DNA of 18,174 bases from an uncultured Eubacteriales bacterium (GCA_934541205.1 CAKTDK010000022.1:1-18174); one strand, 5' to 3'; shown: positions 1-7,270, counted from the stretch's first letter. Notes: generated from the sequence alone by a model not told the origin. Translations and numbers: made by a program.

Positions 1-164
1 ACCTTATATATCTCTACATAATCAGCTTTTTCAGAAAATTCCTCCAATACAGGAGCCTGCATCTTACAAGGCCCGCACCACGTTGCAAAAAAATCTACAA
101 TAACCGTTTTTTCATTTTTTAAAACCTTTTCATCAAATTCAGATGTTTTTATCTGCTGTACCAT
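1..164 (-). CDS. trxA: Thioredoxin, partial (C-terminus beyond the left edge)
   Basis: The first 54 codons of a thioredoxin are visible on the minus strand. The protein starts MVQQIKTSEFDEKVL and carries the redox motif WCGPCK at about residues 31-36, preceded by the typical VIVDFFAT strand and followed by KMQAPVLEEF. The two cysteines of this motif reduce disulfides in cytoplasmic proteins. The start ATG (162-164) is supported by an AAAGGAGGAA ribosome binding site at 171-180. The gene continues past position 1, so total length and downstream neighbours cannot be judged. It is divergent from the phosphodiester glycosidase gene. Thioredoxin is certain at fold level; the exact paralogue (trxA or another) is inferred. 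Confidence 0.9.
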   Translation of the reverse strand, partial: MVQQIKTSEFDEKVLKNEKTVIVDFFATWCGPCKMQAPVLEEFSEKADYVEIYK

Positions 165-194
165 AAATTATTCCTCCTTTTGTATGATGTTAAT

Positions 195-203
195 ATTATA
201 TCA
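195..203 (-). promoter_or_regulatory. Candidate extended -10 promoter for the thioredoxin gene
   Basis: Read on the minus strand, this is TGATATAAT: a perfect -10 hexamer (195-200) with the TGn extension (201-203). It lies about 30 bases upstream of the start codon and just upstream of the ribosome binding site. No good -35 hexamer is visible, which fits the extended -10 class. Assigned by motif only. Confidence 0.45.
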
Positions 204-269
204 CATTTTCTATAATATTATAATATTTTTATATAACTATGTCCTCTTTGTTAATTTTTATTTTTTATA

Positions 270-298
270 TTGTGTATAACAAAAAAAAGTGTTAAAAT
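270..298 (+). promoter_or_regulatory. Candidate sigma-A promoter for the phosphodiester glycosidase gene
   Basis: A -35-like TTGTGT at 270-275 and a -10-like TAAAAT at 293-298 are separated by exactly 17 bases. The predicted transcript would start near 305, about 30 bases before the start codon. The -35 matches consensus at only three positions, so this is a moderate call. Confidence 0.4.
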
Positions 299-334
299 AA
301 AGAAGATTTATGAAAATGAAAAGGGGGGCCGAAA

Positions 335-1357
335 ATGGCAAAAAAAGCTGTCAAAAAAAGATTTTCCTGGAAAACCTTTTTTTCTTCATTTACTATCACA
401 TTTTTAAGCATAGCTATTGTAGTTGTATTTCTTCTTTACGGCCCTTGGCCCGGATTTCGCGAACTTTGGATAACAACCGCTATGACTACCATGAATCATA
501 AATATCTTGCAACTATGTTTTACGATGAAAATACTATAAATGATGTTTTAGCCAACAATGTAGTAATCGAATCCGGAGAATCAACAAATTCCGGAGAAAT
601 AACAATAAAAAACAAAGGCAAGCCCACTATAAAAAAACATACCGTAAAAGGAAACGGATACTACGGATATATGCTAGAAATATCCAATCCTTCCTGGATT
701 CATATCGGTATTTCAAACAAATTCGGCACAATGGGACAAAAACTTGTTAATATAGTTGATGATTACAATGCCATCGCAGCAATAAACGCTTCAGGTTTTG
801 TTGACCCCGGAGGACACGGAAAAGGCGGCACTCCTGTAGGAATTATAGTTCAGGACGGCAAAATAATTTATGAAGGAACTTCAAAAACCCATAATATTAT
901 AGGTTTTAATGAAGACGGCGTCCTTGTTCTTGGGAAATTTACAAAACAGCAAATACTTGATCAGGGAATTGTAAACGGAGTAGATTTCGGCCCCTTTTTA
1001 ATTGTAAATGGTGAAAGCGCAACTATTAAAGGTGACGGCGGCTGGGGAATTGCGCCTCGTACCGCAATCGGACAACGTAAAGACGGCACCGTACTTTTTC
1101 TTGTGATTGACGGTCGTCAGCCTGGATATAGTATAGGTCTTAAAATGAGTCAACTTCAAAAAATAATGGAGGATTATGGAGCTTATAACGCTGCAAATCT
1201 TGACGGCGGCTCTTCTTCTTCAATGCATCTTGACGGCGAATTAATTACAAAGCCCTGCGGTCCAATCGGTGAAAGATGGCTTCCCAATGCATTTGTTATA
1301 TGCTCTCCTGATGATTATAAATCTGCACAAGCGGATAGAAAAAATTTAATAGACTGA
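335..1357 (+). CDS. Membrane-anchored phosphodiester glycosidase family protein (NAGPA/DUF2233-like)
   Basis: 340 residues. A basic N-terminus is followed by one membrane segment at about residues 19-37, so the catalytic domain probably faces outside. From about residue 110 the protein shows the family pattern: NASGF (151-155), GPFLIVNG (219-226), PRTAIG (241-246), DGRQ (259-262), NLDGGSSSSM (288-297) and a closing LPNAFVI (316-322). The family includes the mammalian enzyme that uncovers mannose 6-phosphate by removing N-acetylglucosamine. Bacterial members occur in exopolysaccharide or wall-associated loci, where the natural substrate is usually unknown. The ATG at 335 follows an AAGGGGGG ribosome binding site at 321-328. 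A perfect hairpin terminator overlaps the stop codon, so the gene is probably monocistronic. Family call is firm; substrate is unknown. Confidence 0.88.
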   Translation: MAKKAVKKRFSWKTFFSSFTITFLSIAIVVVFLLYGPWPGFRELWITTAMTTMNHKYLATMFYDENTINDVLANNVVIESGESTNSGEITIKNKGKPTIKKHTVKGNGYYGYMLEISNPSWIHIGISNKFGTMGQKLVNIVDDYNAIAAINASGFVDPGGHGKGGTPVGIIVQDGKIIYEGTSKTHNIIGFNEDGVLVLGKFTKQQILDQGIVNGVDFGPFLIVNGESATIKGDGGWGIAPRTAIGQRKDGTVLFLVIDGRQPGYSIGLKMSQLQKIMEDYGAYNAANLDGGSSSSMHLDGELITKPCGPIGERWLPNAFVICSPDDYKSAQADRKNLID

Positions 1358-1393
1358 TAAAAACGATGAGATATAATCTCATCGTTTTTATCA
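1355..1393 (+). terminator. Rho-independent terminator after the phosphodiester glycosidase
   Basis: A perfect 18-bp inverted repeat (1355-1372 with 1376-1393) closes a 3-base loop. The stem begins with the TGA stop codon itself and ends in a T-rich arm (GTTTTTA). The core ACGATGAGAT/ATCTCATCGT is GC-richer than its surroundings. The stem also has an A-rich 5' arm, so it could work in both directions. Confidence 0.85.
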
Positions 1394-1643
1394 TTATAAG
1401 AAATAATATTCAAAGAAAATTATCGAAAATGAAAAAATTTTTTATACTAATTTTTAAATACATAATATTTTTCAGCCTTAATCACAATAACGCTTAAAGT
1501 ATTTCCGTAATGAAAAATCTATTAACAAAAATTGCTCTGCTTATAATCAAAATAAAATGACATAAACTATTTACTATATATAGCAACTCAAATATATTTT
1601 TAATATATTCAAAAAAATATTTTAAAAATTCATAAAAATGTTA
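1394..1643. other. AT-rich intergenic stretch with no recognised gene
   Basis: The 250 bases between the terminator and the next promoter contain no credible reading frame on either strand, no RNA gene and no strong repeat. It is very AT-rich with A- and T-tracts, especially at 1580-1640 just upstream of the regulator promoter. Such tracts can act as an UP element or a bent-DNA protein-binding region; that is inference. Confidence 0.5.
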
Positions 1644-1672
1644 TTGACATTCATCTGAATGTATGATATTAT
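1644..1672 (+). promoter_or_regulatory. Strong promoter of the regulator-NfeD-flotillin operon
   Basis: A consensus TTGACA -35 (1644-1649), a 17-base spacer and a TATTAT -10 (1667-1672) with TG extension at 1664-1665. This is the best promoter in the window. The predicted transcript starts near 1679, giving a leader of roughly 20-25 bases before the ATG at 1702. Confidence 0.85.
1647..1662. promoter_or_regulatory. Candidate operator dyad inside the operon promoter
   Basis: A perfect inverted repeat, ACATTCA-TC-TGAATGT, overlaps the last three bases of the -35 hexamer and most of the spacer. This is where a MerR-like or repressor dimer would sit, and the first gene of the operon encodes a predicted DNA-binding protein of the DUF1836 family. 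Autoregulation is an inference from position and symmetry; no binding can be seen directly. Confidence 0.5.
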
Positions 1673-1701
1673 TATTCCAACATACGAAAGGAGGAATAAA
1701 A

Positions 1702-2271
1702 ATGTCAAAAGAATATATTTACGGAACTGTAATAGAACGCCAAAAAGGCGGCCCTACAGGACTTGAATTTTTAAACGGAATATTCAATGTAACATCAGGT
1801 CTTATGCTTTCTCAAGTAAGAGAAATAACAGGAATAGATTCCTCAGCACTGCAAAACTGGATAAACAGAGGCTGGGTATCCCGTCCCGTAAATAAAAAAT
1901 ATAATATTGACCAGGTTTCAAGAATTATTATAATAAATGTTCTCAGAAATACTATGAAACTTGAGAATATAGATTTTTTACTTCATTATATAAACGGAAA
2001 TTTATATTGCCGTGACGATGATATAATTTGTGAAAGTCAGTTATTCGATTATATTTGCAAAATAATCGACAAACTGAAAAATCAGGTAAAAGATTTTAAC
2101 AGTGAAAAGATTATTGAAGACTGCATAGGAGAGGTAATTTGCGAATATAAAGAAATTATACCGGGCGCAAAAAAACGTCTTACTTTTGCTTTAAAAATTA
2201 TAATAAATTCATATATTGCAGTTTTTTATAAGAAAAAAGCAGAAGAAATGCTGTCTGAAATTAAAAACTGA
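1702..2271 (+). CDS. DUF1836 family predicted transcriptional regulator (YkrK-like)
   Basis: 189 residues. The diagnostic part is at about residues 35-100: a winged-helix-like segment SSALQNWINRGWVSRP (47-62), then KKYNIDQVSRIIIINVLRNTM and LENIDFLLHYING. This matches the DUF1836 pattern, whose N-terminal part resembles MerR-type helix-turn-helix domains. The Bacillus subtilis relative YkrK has been reported to control a membrane protease gene. A reading frame extends upstream to 1663, but that start would lie inside the promoter. The ATG at 1702 follows a GAAAGGAGGA ribosome binding site (1686-1695). The gene is first in an operon with nfeD-like and flotillin genes (14-base gap). A promoter dyad suggests autoregulation. 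Family call good; target genes inferred. Confidence 0.8.
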   Translation: MSKEYIYGTVIERQKGGPTGLEFLNGIFNVTSGLMLSQVREITGIDSSALQNWINRGWVSRPVNKKYNIDQVSRIIIINVLRNTMKLENIDFLLHYINGNLYCRDDDIICESQLFDYICKIIDKLKNQVKDFNSEKIIEDCIGEVICEYKEIIPGAKKRLTFALKIIINSYIAVFYKKKAEEMLSEIKN

Positions 2272-2285
2272 AAGGAGGTATATTT

Positions 2286-2885
2286 ATGGGAGAGTGGTGG
2301 AACTCTTTAACATCAATCCAGCAAATTTTTGCAGGGGTGGCAATTCCTGCGACAGTTATACTTGTAGTACAATCTATACTTCTGTTATTTGGTATAGGAG
2401 ACGGTATTTCCGATCATGATTTTGATGTACACGATATGTCTTCAAACGATATGGATATATCAGAAAGCGGCGACGGCGGTCTTGCTCTTTTTTCCATCAG
2501 AGGTATTGTAGCATTTTTTACGGTTGGCGGATGGTCCGGAGTGGTTATGATAAATTTAGGACTTCATCCTATACTTTCCGGAATAATTGCATTCATACTT
2601 GGCGCATTAGCACTTATAGGTATAGCATTTATGATGAAATCAGCTATGAAACTTCAATATAACGGTACTATGAATCTAAACGAATGCATAGGAAAATCCG
2701 GTAAAGTTTATATAAGAGTTCCAAAGAAAGGAATCGGAACCGGAAAGGTTACTGTTACAGTTCAGGGAAAACTATGTGAACTTGATGCTTTAACAGATGA
2801 AAACTGTGATCTTACCACCGGAATGTTTGTAAGCATTATCGGAGTAACCGATGACGGAATACTTAAAGTAACAAAACAAAAATAA
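2286..2885 (+). CDS. NfeD-family membrane protein, flotillin partner (YuaF-like)
   Basis: 199 residues. Membrane segments are predicted at about 15-37, 72-90 and 97-117. The loop between the first and second is rich in Asp and Ser (43-64), as in Bacillus YuaF. The C-terminal part, about 130-197, has the alternating beta pattern of the NfeD OB-fold domain (GKSGKVYIRVPKKG, then KVTVTVQGK). NfeD proteins are typically encoded next to SPFH proteins such as flotillins and are thought to act with them in membrane microdomains. The start follows a GAAAGGAGGT ribosome binding site at 2270-2279, which overlaps the end of the upstream stop region. The flotillin gene follows after 18 bases. Confident on family and pairing; biochemical role is not established here. 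Confidence 0.85.
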   Translation: MGEWWNSLTSIQQIFAGVAIPATVILVVQSILLLFGIGDGISDHDFDVHDMSSNDMDISESGDGGLALFSIRGIVAFFTVGGWSGVVMINLGLHPILSGIIAFILGALALIGIAFMMKSAMKLQYNGTMNLNECIGKSGKVYIRVPKKGIGTGKVTVTVQGKLCELDALTDENCDLTTGMFVSIIGVTDDGILKVTKQK

Positions 2886-2903
2886 TTTTTAGAGGTGGAT
2901 TTT

Positions 2904-4268
2904 ATGGGAGATTCAGCACTTGTAATTCTTTTAGTCGTATTGGGACTTCTTATTCTTACTACTTTTATAGTAATTTTATCAAGATACAGAAGATGTCCTT
3001 CCGACAAAATCATGGTAATCTACGGTAAAGTAGGTTCCAACAAAGACGGCAGTCAAAAAAGCGCAAAATGCATTCACGGCGGGGCGGCATTTGTAATGCC
3101 GGTTATTCAGGCGTATGAGTATCTTGACCTTACGCCGCTTTCAATAAGCGTTGATTTAAAAAATGCCCTTTCAAGACAAAATATCCGTATAGATGTTCCT
3201 TCAAGATTTACCGTAGGTATCTCTACCGAGCCTGCTGTTATGCAAAATGCTGCGGAAAGAATGCTTGGGTTAAAGCTTGATGAAATTCAGGAACTTGCAA
3301 AGGATATTATTTTCGGTCAGCTTCGTCTTGTAATTGCAACAATGGACATTGAAGAAATCAATACTGACAGAGATAAATTTCTTGAAGCTGTTTCATCCAA
3401 TGTGGAAACAGAACTTAAAAAAATCGGTTTAAGACTTATAAACGTTAACGTAACCGACATAAACGATGAATCAGGATATATTCAGGCTCTCGGTAAAGAA
3501 GCTGCCGCAAAAGCTATAAACGACGCAAAAATTTCCGTTGCAGAAGCTGACAGAGGCGGTTCTATAGGTGAAGCAAATGCTAAAAGAGACCAAAGAATTC
3601 AGGTCTCAATGGCAAACTCCGAAGCTATTAAAGGTGAAAACGAAGCGCAGGCTCACATAGCTCAGTCAAATGCAGAACGCCGTGAAAAAGAAGCAGAAGC
3701 ATTAAGAAGAGCTACACAGGCTGAAAAAATACAAGCAGCTATGGCCCTTGAAGAAGCTTATGCAGCAGAACAAAAAGCTGAAACTGCCCGTGCCGAAAGA
3801 GAAAAAGCCACTATGGAAGCCGATGTTATCGTTAAAGCAGAAATAGAAAAGAAGAAAAAAGAGCTTGAAGCAGAAGCTGTTGCAGAACAGACAAGACGAC
3901 AGGCTAAAGGTGAAGCGGACGCTATTTATGCAAAAATGCAGGCGCAGGCTAAAGGTATGGAAGAAATTCTTACAAAACAGGCTAAAGGTCTGGCAGATAT
4001 AGTAAAAGCTGCCGGAGGCAACGCAGATAAAGCTGCTCAGCTTATGATTGCCGACAAACTTGAAGATTTGGTTAAAATTCAGGTTGAGGCTGTTAAGAAC
4101 CTTAAAATAGATAAGGTTACTGTTTGGGACGGAATGAACGGAAAAGACGGAAGCTCTACAACATCAAACTTTTTGTCAAGTATGATGAAATCAATTCCTC
4201 CCATGAATGAAATGTTCGGCATGGCAGGAATGGCTCTTCCTGAATTTTTAGGAAAAGAAAAATCCTAA
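2904..4268 (+). CDS. floT: Flotillin, SPFH-domain membrane scaffold protein
   Basis: 454 residues from the ATG at 2904. An N-terminal membrane anchor (about 5-26) precedes RYRRCPSDKIMVIYGKVG, typical of prokaryotic flotillins. The SPFH/band-7 domain runs to about residue 200. A long Ala/Glu/Lys-rich coiled coil follows (about 205-370) with many EAEA, AEAD and KGEA heptads. The end is a less ordered Gly/Met-rich tail containing MNEMFGMAGMALPEF. Flotillins oligomerise to scaffold functional membrane microdomains and affect fluidity, signalling and secretion. An in-frame GTG at 2895 exists but lies in the ribosome binding site AGAGGTGG (2891-2898), so the ATG at 2904 is preferred. It is the last gene of the operon with the NfeD partner. 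Family is certain; FloT rather than FloA is supported by the long coiled coil and the NfeD neighbour. Confidence 0.93.
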   Translation: MGDSALVILLVVLGLLILTTFIVILSRYRRCPSDKIMVIYGKVGSNKDGSQKSAKCIHGGAAFVMPVIQAYEYLDLTPLSISVDLKNALSRQNIRIDVPSRFTVGISTEPAVMQNAAERMLGLKLDEIQELAKDIIFGQLRLVIATMDIEEINTDRDKFLEAVSSNVETELKKIGLRLINVNVTDINDESGYIQALGKEAAAKAINDAKISVAEADRGGSIGEANAKRDQRIQVSMANSEAIKGENEAQAHIAQSNAERREKEAEALRRATQAEKIQAAMALEEAYAAEQKAETARAEREKATMEADVIVKAEIEKKKKELEAEAVAEQTRRQAKGEADAIYAKMQAQAKGMEEILTKQAKGLADIVKAAGGNADKAAQLMIADKLEDLVKIQVEAVKNLKIDKVTVWDGMNGKDGSSTTSNFLSSMMKSIPPMNEMFGMAGMALPEFLGKEKS

Positions 4269-4299
4269 ATTAAAGTATCCCCTGACAACGATATTTCAG

Positions 4300-4328
4300 T
4301 TGAAAATACTTCTCAGGTATAATATAAT
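4300..4328 (+). promoter_or_regulatory. Candidate promoter just after flotillin, driving a very short transcript
   Basis: TTGAAA (4300-4305), a 17-base spacer and a perfect TATAAT (4323-4328). The predicted start near 4335 is followed only about 20 bases later by a strong terminator hairpin. No normal gene lies between. It may be a small RNA promoter, a promoter for read-through into the repeat region, or a chance match in AT-rich DNA. Confidence 0.4.
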
Positions 4329-4353
4329 AAGAATATTTTATATGAAAAGAAGG

Positions 4354-4388
4354 AAAAACCCGGACTTTAAAAAAGTCCGAGTTTTTTT
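4354..4388 (+). terminator. Rho-independent terminator of the flotillin operon
   Basis: An 8-bp stem CGGACTTT/AAAGTCCG (4361-4368 with 4372-4379) is extended below one C-A mismatch by an A5C/GT5 stem and runs into a T7 tract (4382-4388). It lies 86 bases after the flotillin stop codon. Confidence 0.85.
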
Positions 4389-4420
4389 CTTAGTTATAAT
4401 AAAAATTGACTTTTCTTTTT

Positions 4421-4724
4421 TGTCATTCTGGAGAAGTTTTTCTTTTTCACATTTTGAGGAGCGATAACAACGAAAAATTTCCTCTATTTTGTCATTCAGG
4501 TGAAACTATTTTTATGTCATTCAGAAAGGCGAATCCTAGAAGAATCGCTTATACGATCAAAAGAATTACTCATTGTCGTTTGCCAATAACATCTATTCCT
4601 TCCTGTCATTTAGAGGAGTAATAACGACGAAGAATCTCTTCATTTTGTAACTTTAAAAGGCATAAACTCGAAGAATCTCATTGATGAATGAGGAGAGACT
4701 CCTCACTAACATTCGCCAATGACA
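4421..4724. repeat. Cluster of degenerate TGTCATTC...GAAGAATCTC repeats
   Basis: Several partly eroded copies of a roughly 35-bp unit. The unit begins TGTCATTC and ends GAAGAATCTC. Forward copies start near 4421, 4490, 4515 and 4604. The cleanest is 4604-4638, which has both ends and the ACGACGAAGAATCTC core. A partial copy ends near 4678. An inverted copy lies at 4695-4724, reading GAGACTCCTCAC...CCAATGACA. The same unit recurs as an inverted pair near 10.5 kb. An open reading frame across 4406-4621 is a by-product of the repeats, not a gene. Dispersed intergenic repeats of this look occur in various bacterial genomes as far as I recall; I cannot verify the family here. Confidence 0.7.
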
Positions 4725-4827
4725 TAAAGGAAATACTTTAACATAAAAACAATATTTAGAATGCCAAAAAACAACGCTAAAATAACATTGATACAGTGTC
4801 TTACATGACAAGAAACAAGAAACTGTC

Positions 4828-4856
4828 TTTCATTAATTTGCTGTTTATGTTATAAT
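4828..4856 (+). promoter_or_regulatory. Promoter of the FUSC-like gene
   Basis: A perfect TATAAT at 4851-4856 carries a TGT extension at 4848-4850. A weak -35 (TTTCAT, 4828-4833) lies 17 bases upstream. The predicted start near 4863 lies about 25 bases before the start codon. Confidence 0.6.
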
Positions 4857-4887
4857 AAAAAACACTATATATTAGAAAGGTATTTTT

Positions 4888-5379
4888 ATGAAACTTCCAA
4901 AAATCGGAATGCGTATGATAAAATCATCTATCGCAGTTTTTATTTGTTTTTTAATATCTTTTACAAGACCTGATGCAATGCCGTTTTATTCTGCTATTGC
5001 GGCTATACTTTGTATGCAGCCTGATGTTTCAAACAGTATAAAAGTTGCTTTAAACAGAACCATAGGAACTTTTATAGGTGGTATCATGGGTGTTCTTGTA
5101 CTTCTCGTATTTCATTTTAAATTACCGACGGAAATGCTTATTTTAAAATATCTTATTGTTTCTATTCTTATAATTCCACTTATTTATATAACTATTCTTA
5201 TTAAAAAGCCTACTGCCTCCTATATTACCTGCGTGGTTTTTTTAAGTATTGTCATAGCTCACGGAAACGATGTAAATCCTTTTATGTTCGGCATTAACAG
5301 AATTATTGATACTTTAATAGGAATAGGGGTTTCCCTTGCTGTAAACGCAATCATACCATATAAAAATAATTCAGAATAA
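4888..5379 (+). CDS. FUSC / aromatic acid exporter family small membrane protein
   Basis: 163 residues, nearly all hydrophobic, with four to five predicted membrane segments (about 9-25, 31-42, 62-77, 86-105, 110-125 and 135-152; two may be re-entrant). The N-terminal pattern is typical of the short Firmicute FUSC/ArAE N-terminal domain: MRMIKSSIAVFICF, then DAMPFYSAIAAILCMQPDV, then ALNRTIGTFIGGIMGVLV. That domain is found in aromatic acid or cation efflux proteins. This protein lacks the long cytoplasmic domain of full-size exporters, as do many stand-alone clostridial relatives, whose substrates are unknown. The start follows AGAAAGG at 4874-4880. It is probably monocistronic, with its own promoter and terminator. 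Confidence 0.75.
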   Translation: MKLPKIGMRMIKSSIAVFICFLISFTRPDAMPFYSAIAAILCMQPDVSNSIKVALNRTIGTFIGGIMGVLVLLVFHFKLPTEMLILKYLIVSILIIPLIYITILIKKPTASYITCVVFLSIVIAHGNDVNPFMFGINRIIDTLIGIGVSLAVNAIIPYKNNSE

Positions 5380-5405
5380 TTCATTTAATATTATAAAAAG
5401 TTTAT

Positions 5406-5433
5406 AAAATGCTGTTTACTTAACAGCATTTTT
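5406..5433 (+). terminator. Terminator after the FUSC-like gene
   Basis: An 11-bp perfect stem, AAAATGCTGTT with AACAGCATTTT (5406-5416 and 5422-5432), closes a 5-base loop. The T-run of the right arm acts as the terminator tail. The promoter of the next gene overlaps this element. Confidence 0.8.
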
Positions 5434-5443
5434 CTGTTATAAT
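5415..5443 (+). promoter_or_regulatory. Promoter of the LRR-SLH gene, overlapping the preceding terminator
   Basis: A perfect TATAAT (5438-5443) with TGT extension (5435-5437) and a -35-like TTTACT (5415-5420) at 17-base spacing. The -35 lies in the loop and arm of the terminator hairpin, so the two signals share DNA. Confidence 0.55.
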
Positions 5444-5476
5444 AAATAAAACTTATAATTTTAAAGAGGTATAATT

Positions 5477-7270
5477 ATGAAAAGAATTGTTTTATTTATT
5501 TTGAGTATTGCTTTATGCCTGAATATGTTTTTTATTGGAAACTTAAACGCTGTTTCTTCAGCTCCTGTATTTTCATACAATTCAAATATGGAAATAACAT
5601 CAATAAAAAACATTAATAATTCCGTTCTCAGCTTACCAGAAGACGCTGTAGGATTTGCTCCGGAATTTAATATTTCTGACATTTCACAGGCAGAGCTTGT
5701 TGAAACAATATCAATACCGAAAAACTTTACTGTTTTAAATTCAAACGCTATTTACAAAAAATTTCCCAACCTAAAAAAATTTATTGTAAATGAAGAAAAC
5801 AATAATTTCACTGCTGAAAACGGTGTTTTGTTTTCAAAAAACAAAACAGTTTTATATATTTACCCCGAAAACAAGCCTGATTATGAATACACTGTCCCGG
5901 AAAATACACTGATAATAAATTCTTACGCTTTTGCAAATAATCAGCATATTGGAAAAGTAAATATTTCCAAAGATGTAACTACAATAAAAGATAGCTGTTT
6001 TTATAACTCCTCTGTTAAAGAAGTTTATATGTCCGATTCAGTTGAAAGCATAGGGAATGAATGTTTTAAGGAATGTGCTACCTTAGAAAAGATAGAACTT
6101 TCAGAAAATATCACATCTATCGGTAATGAATGCTTTAAAGATTGCGTTACACTAGAAGAAATAAATATTCCAAAAAGCGTAAAAGACTTTGGAACAGGAG
6201 TTTTTTACGGCTGTACAAATCTAAAAAAAGCAGTTTTGCCGGCAAATCTTAAATCCGTACCCGCATATACATTTATGATGTCAGGTATTACCACAGCCGA
6301 AATCCCCTCCTCTGCAACTTCTATCGGGGATTACGCTTTCACTTACTGTAATTTAGATGATTGTTTAATTATTCCCGAAAGCATAGAATCTATCGGTCAG
6401 TATGCTTTTGCTGTCTGCAATATAAAGGAATTTATTACTTTCCCTAAATCTTTAAAGTCAATAAAAGAAGGAGCTTTCGCTGGTAACAGCGATATATTCT
6501 ACATAATATTCAATGGAGCTGAAACAAAATTTAGCCCGGAAGCAATTTACACAGGAAACAATTTTTACGATATGAATATATATTGTATTACCGATTCCAA
6601 TACATATAATTGCTTAAAAGACTATCGCGATTATCTAAACATAAAAGATATAAACGACTTTGTCTCCTTTGAATCTTTATCTGATATACCGGAAGATCAC
6701 TGGGCAAAAGAAGCAATAAGATTTTGTTTTTATAAAAATTATATGAAAGGCAAATCCTCTTCATCTTTTGATCCAAACGCAAAAATTACAAGAGCCGAAT
6801 TTTCCCAGCTGATGTTTAATATAAGAAAAAAATCATTCGACCCTGACGATGTATATTTTGTTGAAGATTTTACCGACGTACCTTATGATAAGTGGTACAG
6901 CGAAGCTATATATTCCTGCGCGGCTATGGGCCTTATAGCAGGCTACGACGACTGTTCCTTTAAACCAAATAACAACATAATACGCCAAGACGCAATTTTA
7001 GTAATTATGAGAAATATCCGCGGCTACTATTATTACGAATTTACAGATCCTTATGAAATAGAAAACATGATTGAAATTTTAAATCAGGACAATGTTTATA
7101 AGGATATAAACAATATTTCCGATTACGCAAAAGCCGCCGTAATAGATGCGCTTTACTACAATTATATAAGCGGAACCGATGATGGATATATAAATCCTAA
7201 AAATAATCTTACAAGAGCAGAATGCGCGCAGCTGATTTATAATATTTATAAAAACCATTACTATTATTAA
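5477..7270 (+). CDS. Secreted BspA-type leucine-rich-repeat protein with three SLH domains
   Basis: 597 residues. A signal peptide is at 1 to about 25-29 (KRIVLFILSIALCLNMFFIG, then small residues). Residues about 75-350 hold BspA-type (LRR_5) repeats of about 23 residues. Examples are SIGNECFKECATLEKIELS (191-209) followed by the near-copy SIGNECFKDCVTLEEINIP (214-232), and later SIGDYAF, SIGQYAF and SIKEGAF units. Three S-layer homology domains occupy about 400-448, 465-513 and 540-592, with TRAE-type motifs ITRAE (437-441), IIRQD (501-505) and LTRAE (578-582). SLH domains bind pyruvylated wall polysaccharide, so the protein is surface-anchored with its LRR region exposed for binding or adhesion. 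The ATG follows AAAGAGGT (5463-5470). Flanked by its own promoter and terminator. The ligand is unknown. Confidence 0.9.
   Translation: MKRIVLFILSIALCLNMFFIGNLNAVSSAPVFSYNSNMEITSIKNINNSVLSLPEDAVGFAPEFNISDISQAELVETISIPKNFTVLNSNAIYKKFPNLKKFIVNEENNNFTAENGVLFSKNKTVLYIYPENKPDYEYTVPENTLIINSYAFANNQHIGKVNISKDVTTIKDSCFYNSSVKEVYMSDSVESIGNECFKECATLEKIELSENITSIGNECFKDCVTLEEINIPKSVKDFGTGVFYGCTNLKKAVLPANLKSVPAYTFMMSGITTAEIPSSATSIGDYAFTYCNLDDCLIIPESIESIGQYAFAVCNIKEFITFPKSLKSIKEGAFAGNSDIFYIIFNGAETKFSPEAIYTGNNFYDMNIYCITDSNTYNCLKDYRDYLNIKDINDFVSFESLSDIPEDHWAKEAIRFCFYKNYMKGKSSSSFDPNAKITRAEFSQLMFNIRKKSFDPDDVYFVEDFTDVPYDKWYSEAIYSCAAMGLIAGYDDCSFKPNNNIIRQDAILVIMRNIRGYYYYEFTDPYEIENMIEILNQDNVYKDINNISDYAKAAVIDALYYNYISGTDDGYINPKNNLTRAECAQLIYNIYKNHYYY

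Noticed and set aside
1661..1685. GTATG...CATAC inverted repeat around the regulator's transcription start
   Set aside because: Only 5 bp per arm with a 15-base gap. Weak beside the perfect dyad at 1647-1662.
4269..4335. Possible riboswitch-like fold (CCTGA...TCAGG) after the flotillin gene
   Set aside because: The pairing is 5 bp only, matches no aptamer I know, and no regulated gene follows before the terminator.
4406..4621. A 71-codon + strand reading frame
   Set aside because: It is formed by stacked TGTCATTC repeats, has no ribosome binding site and encodes repeat-derived residues (CHSGE).
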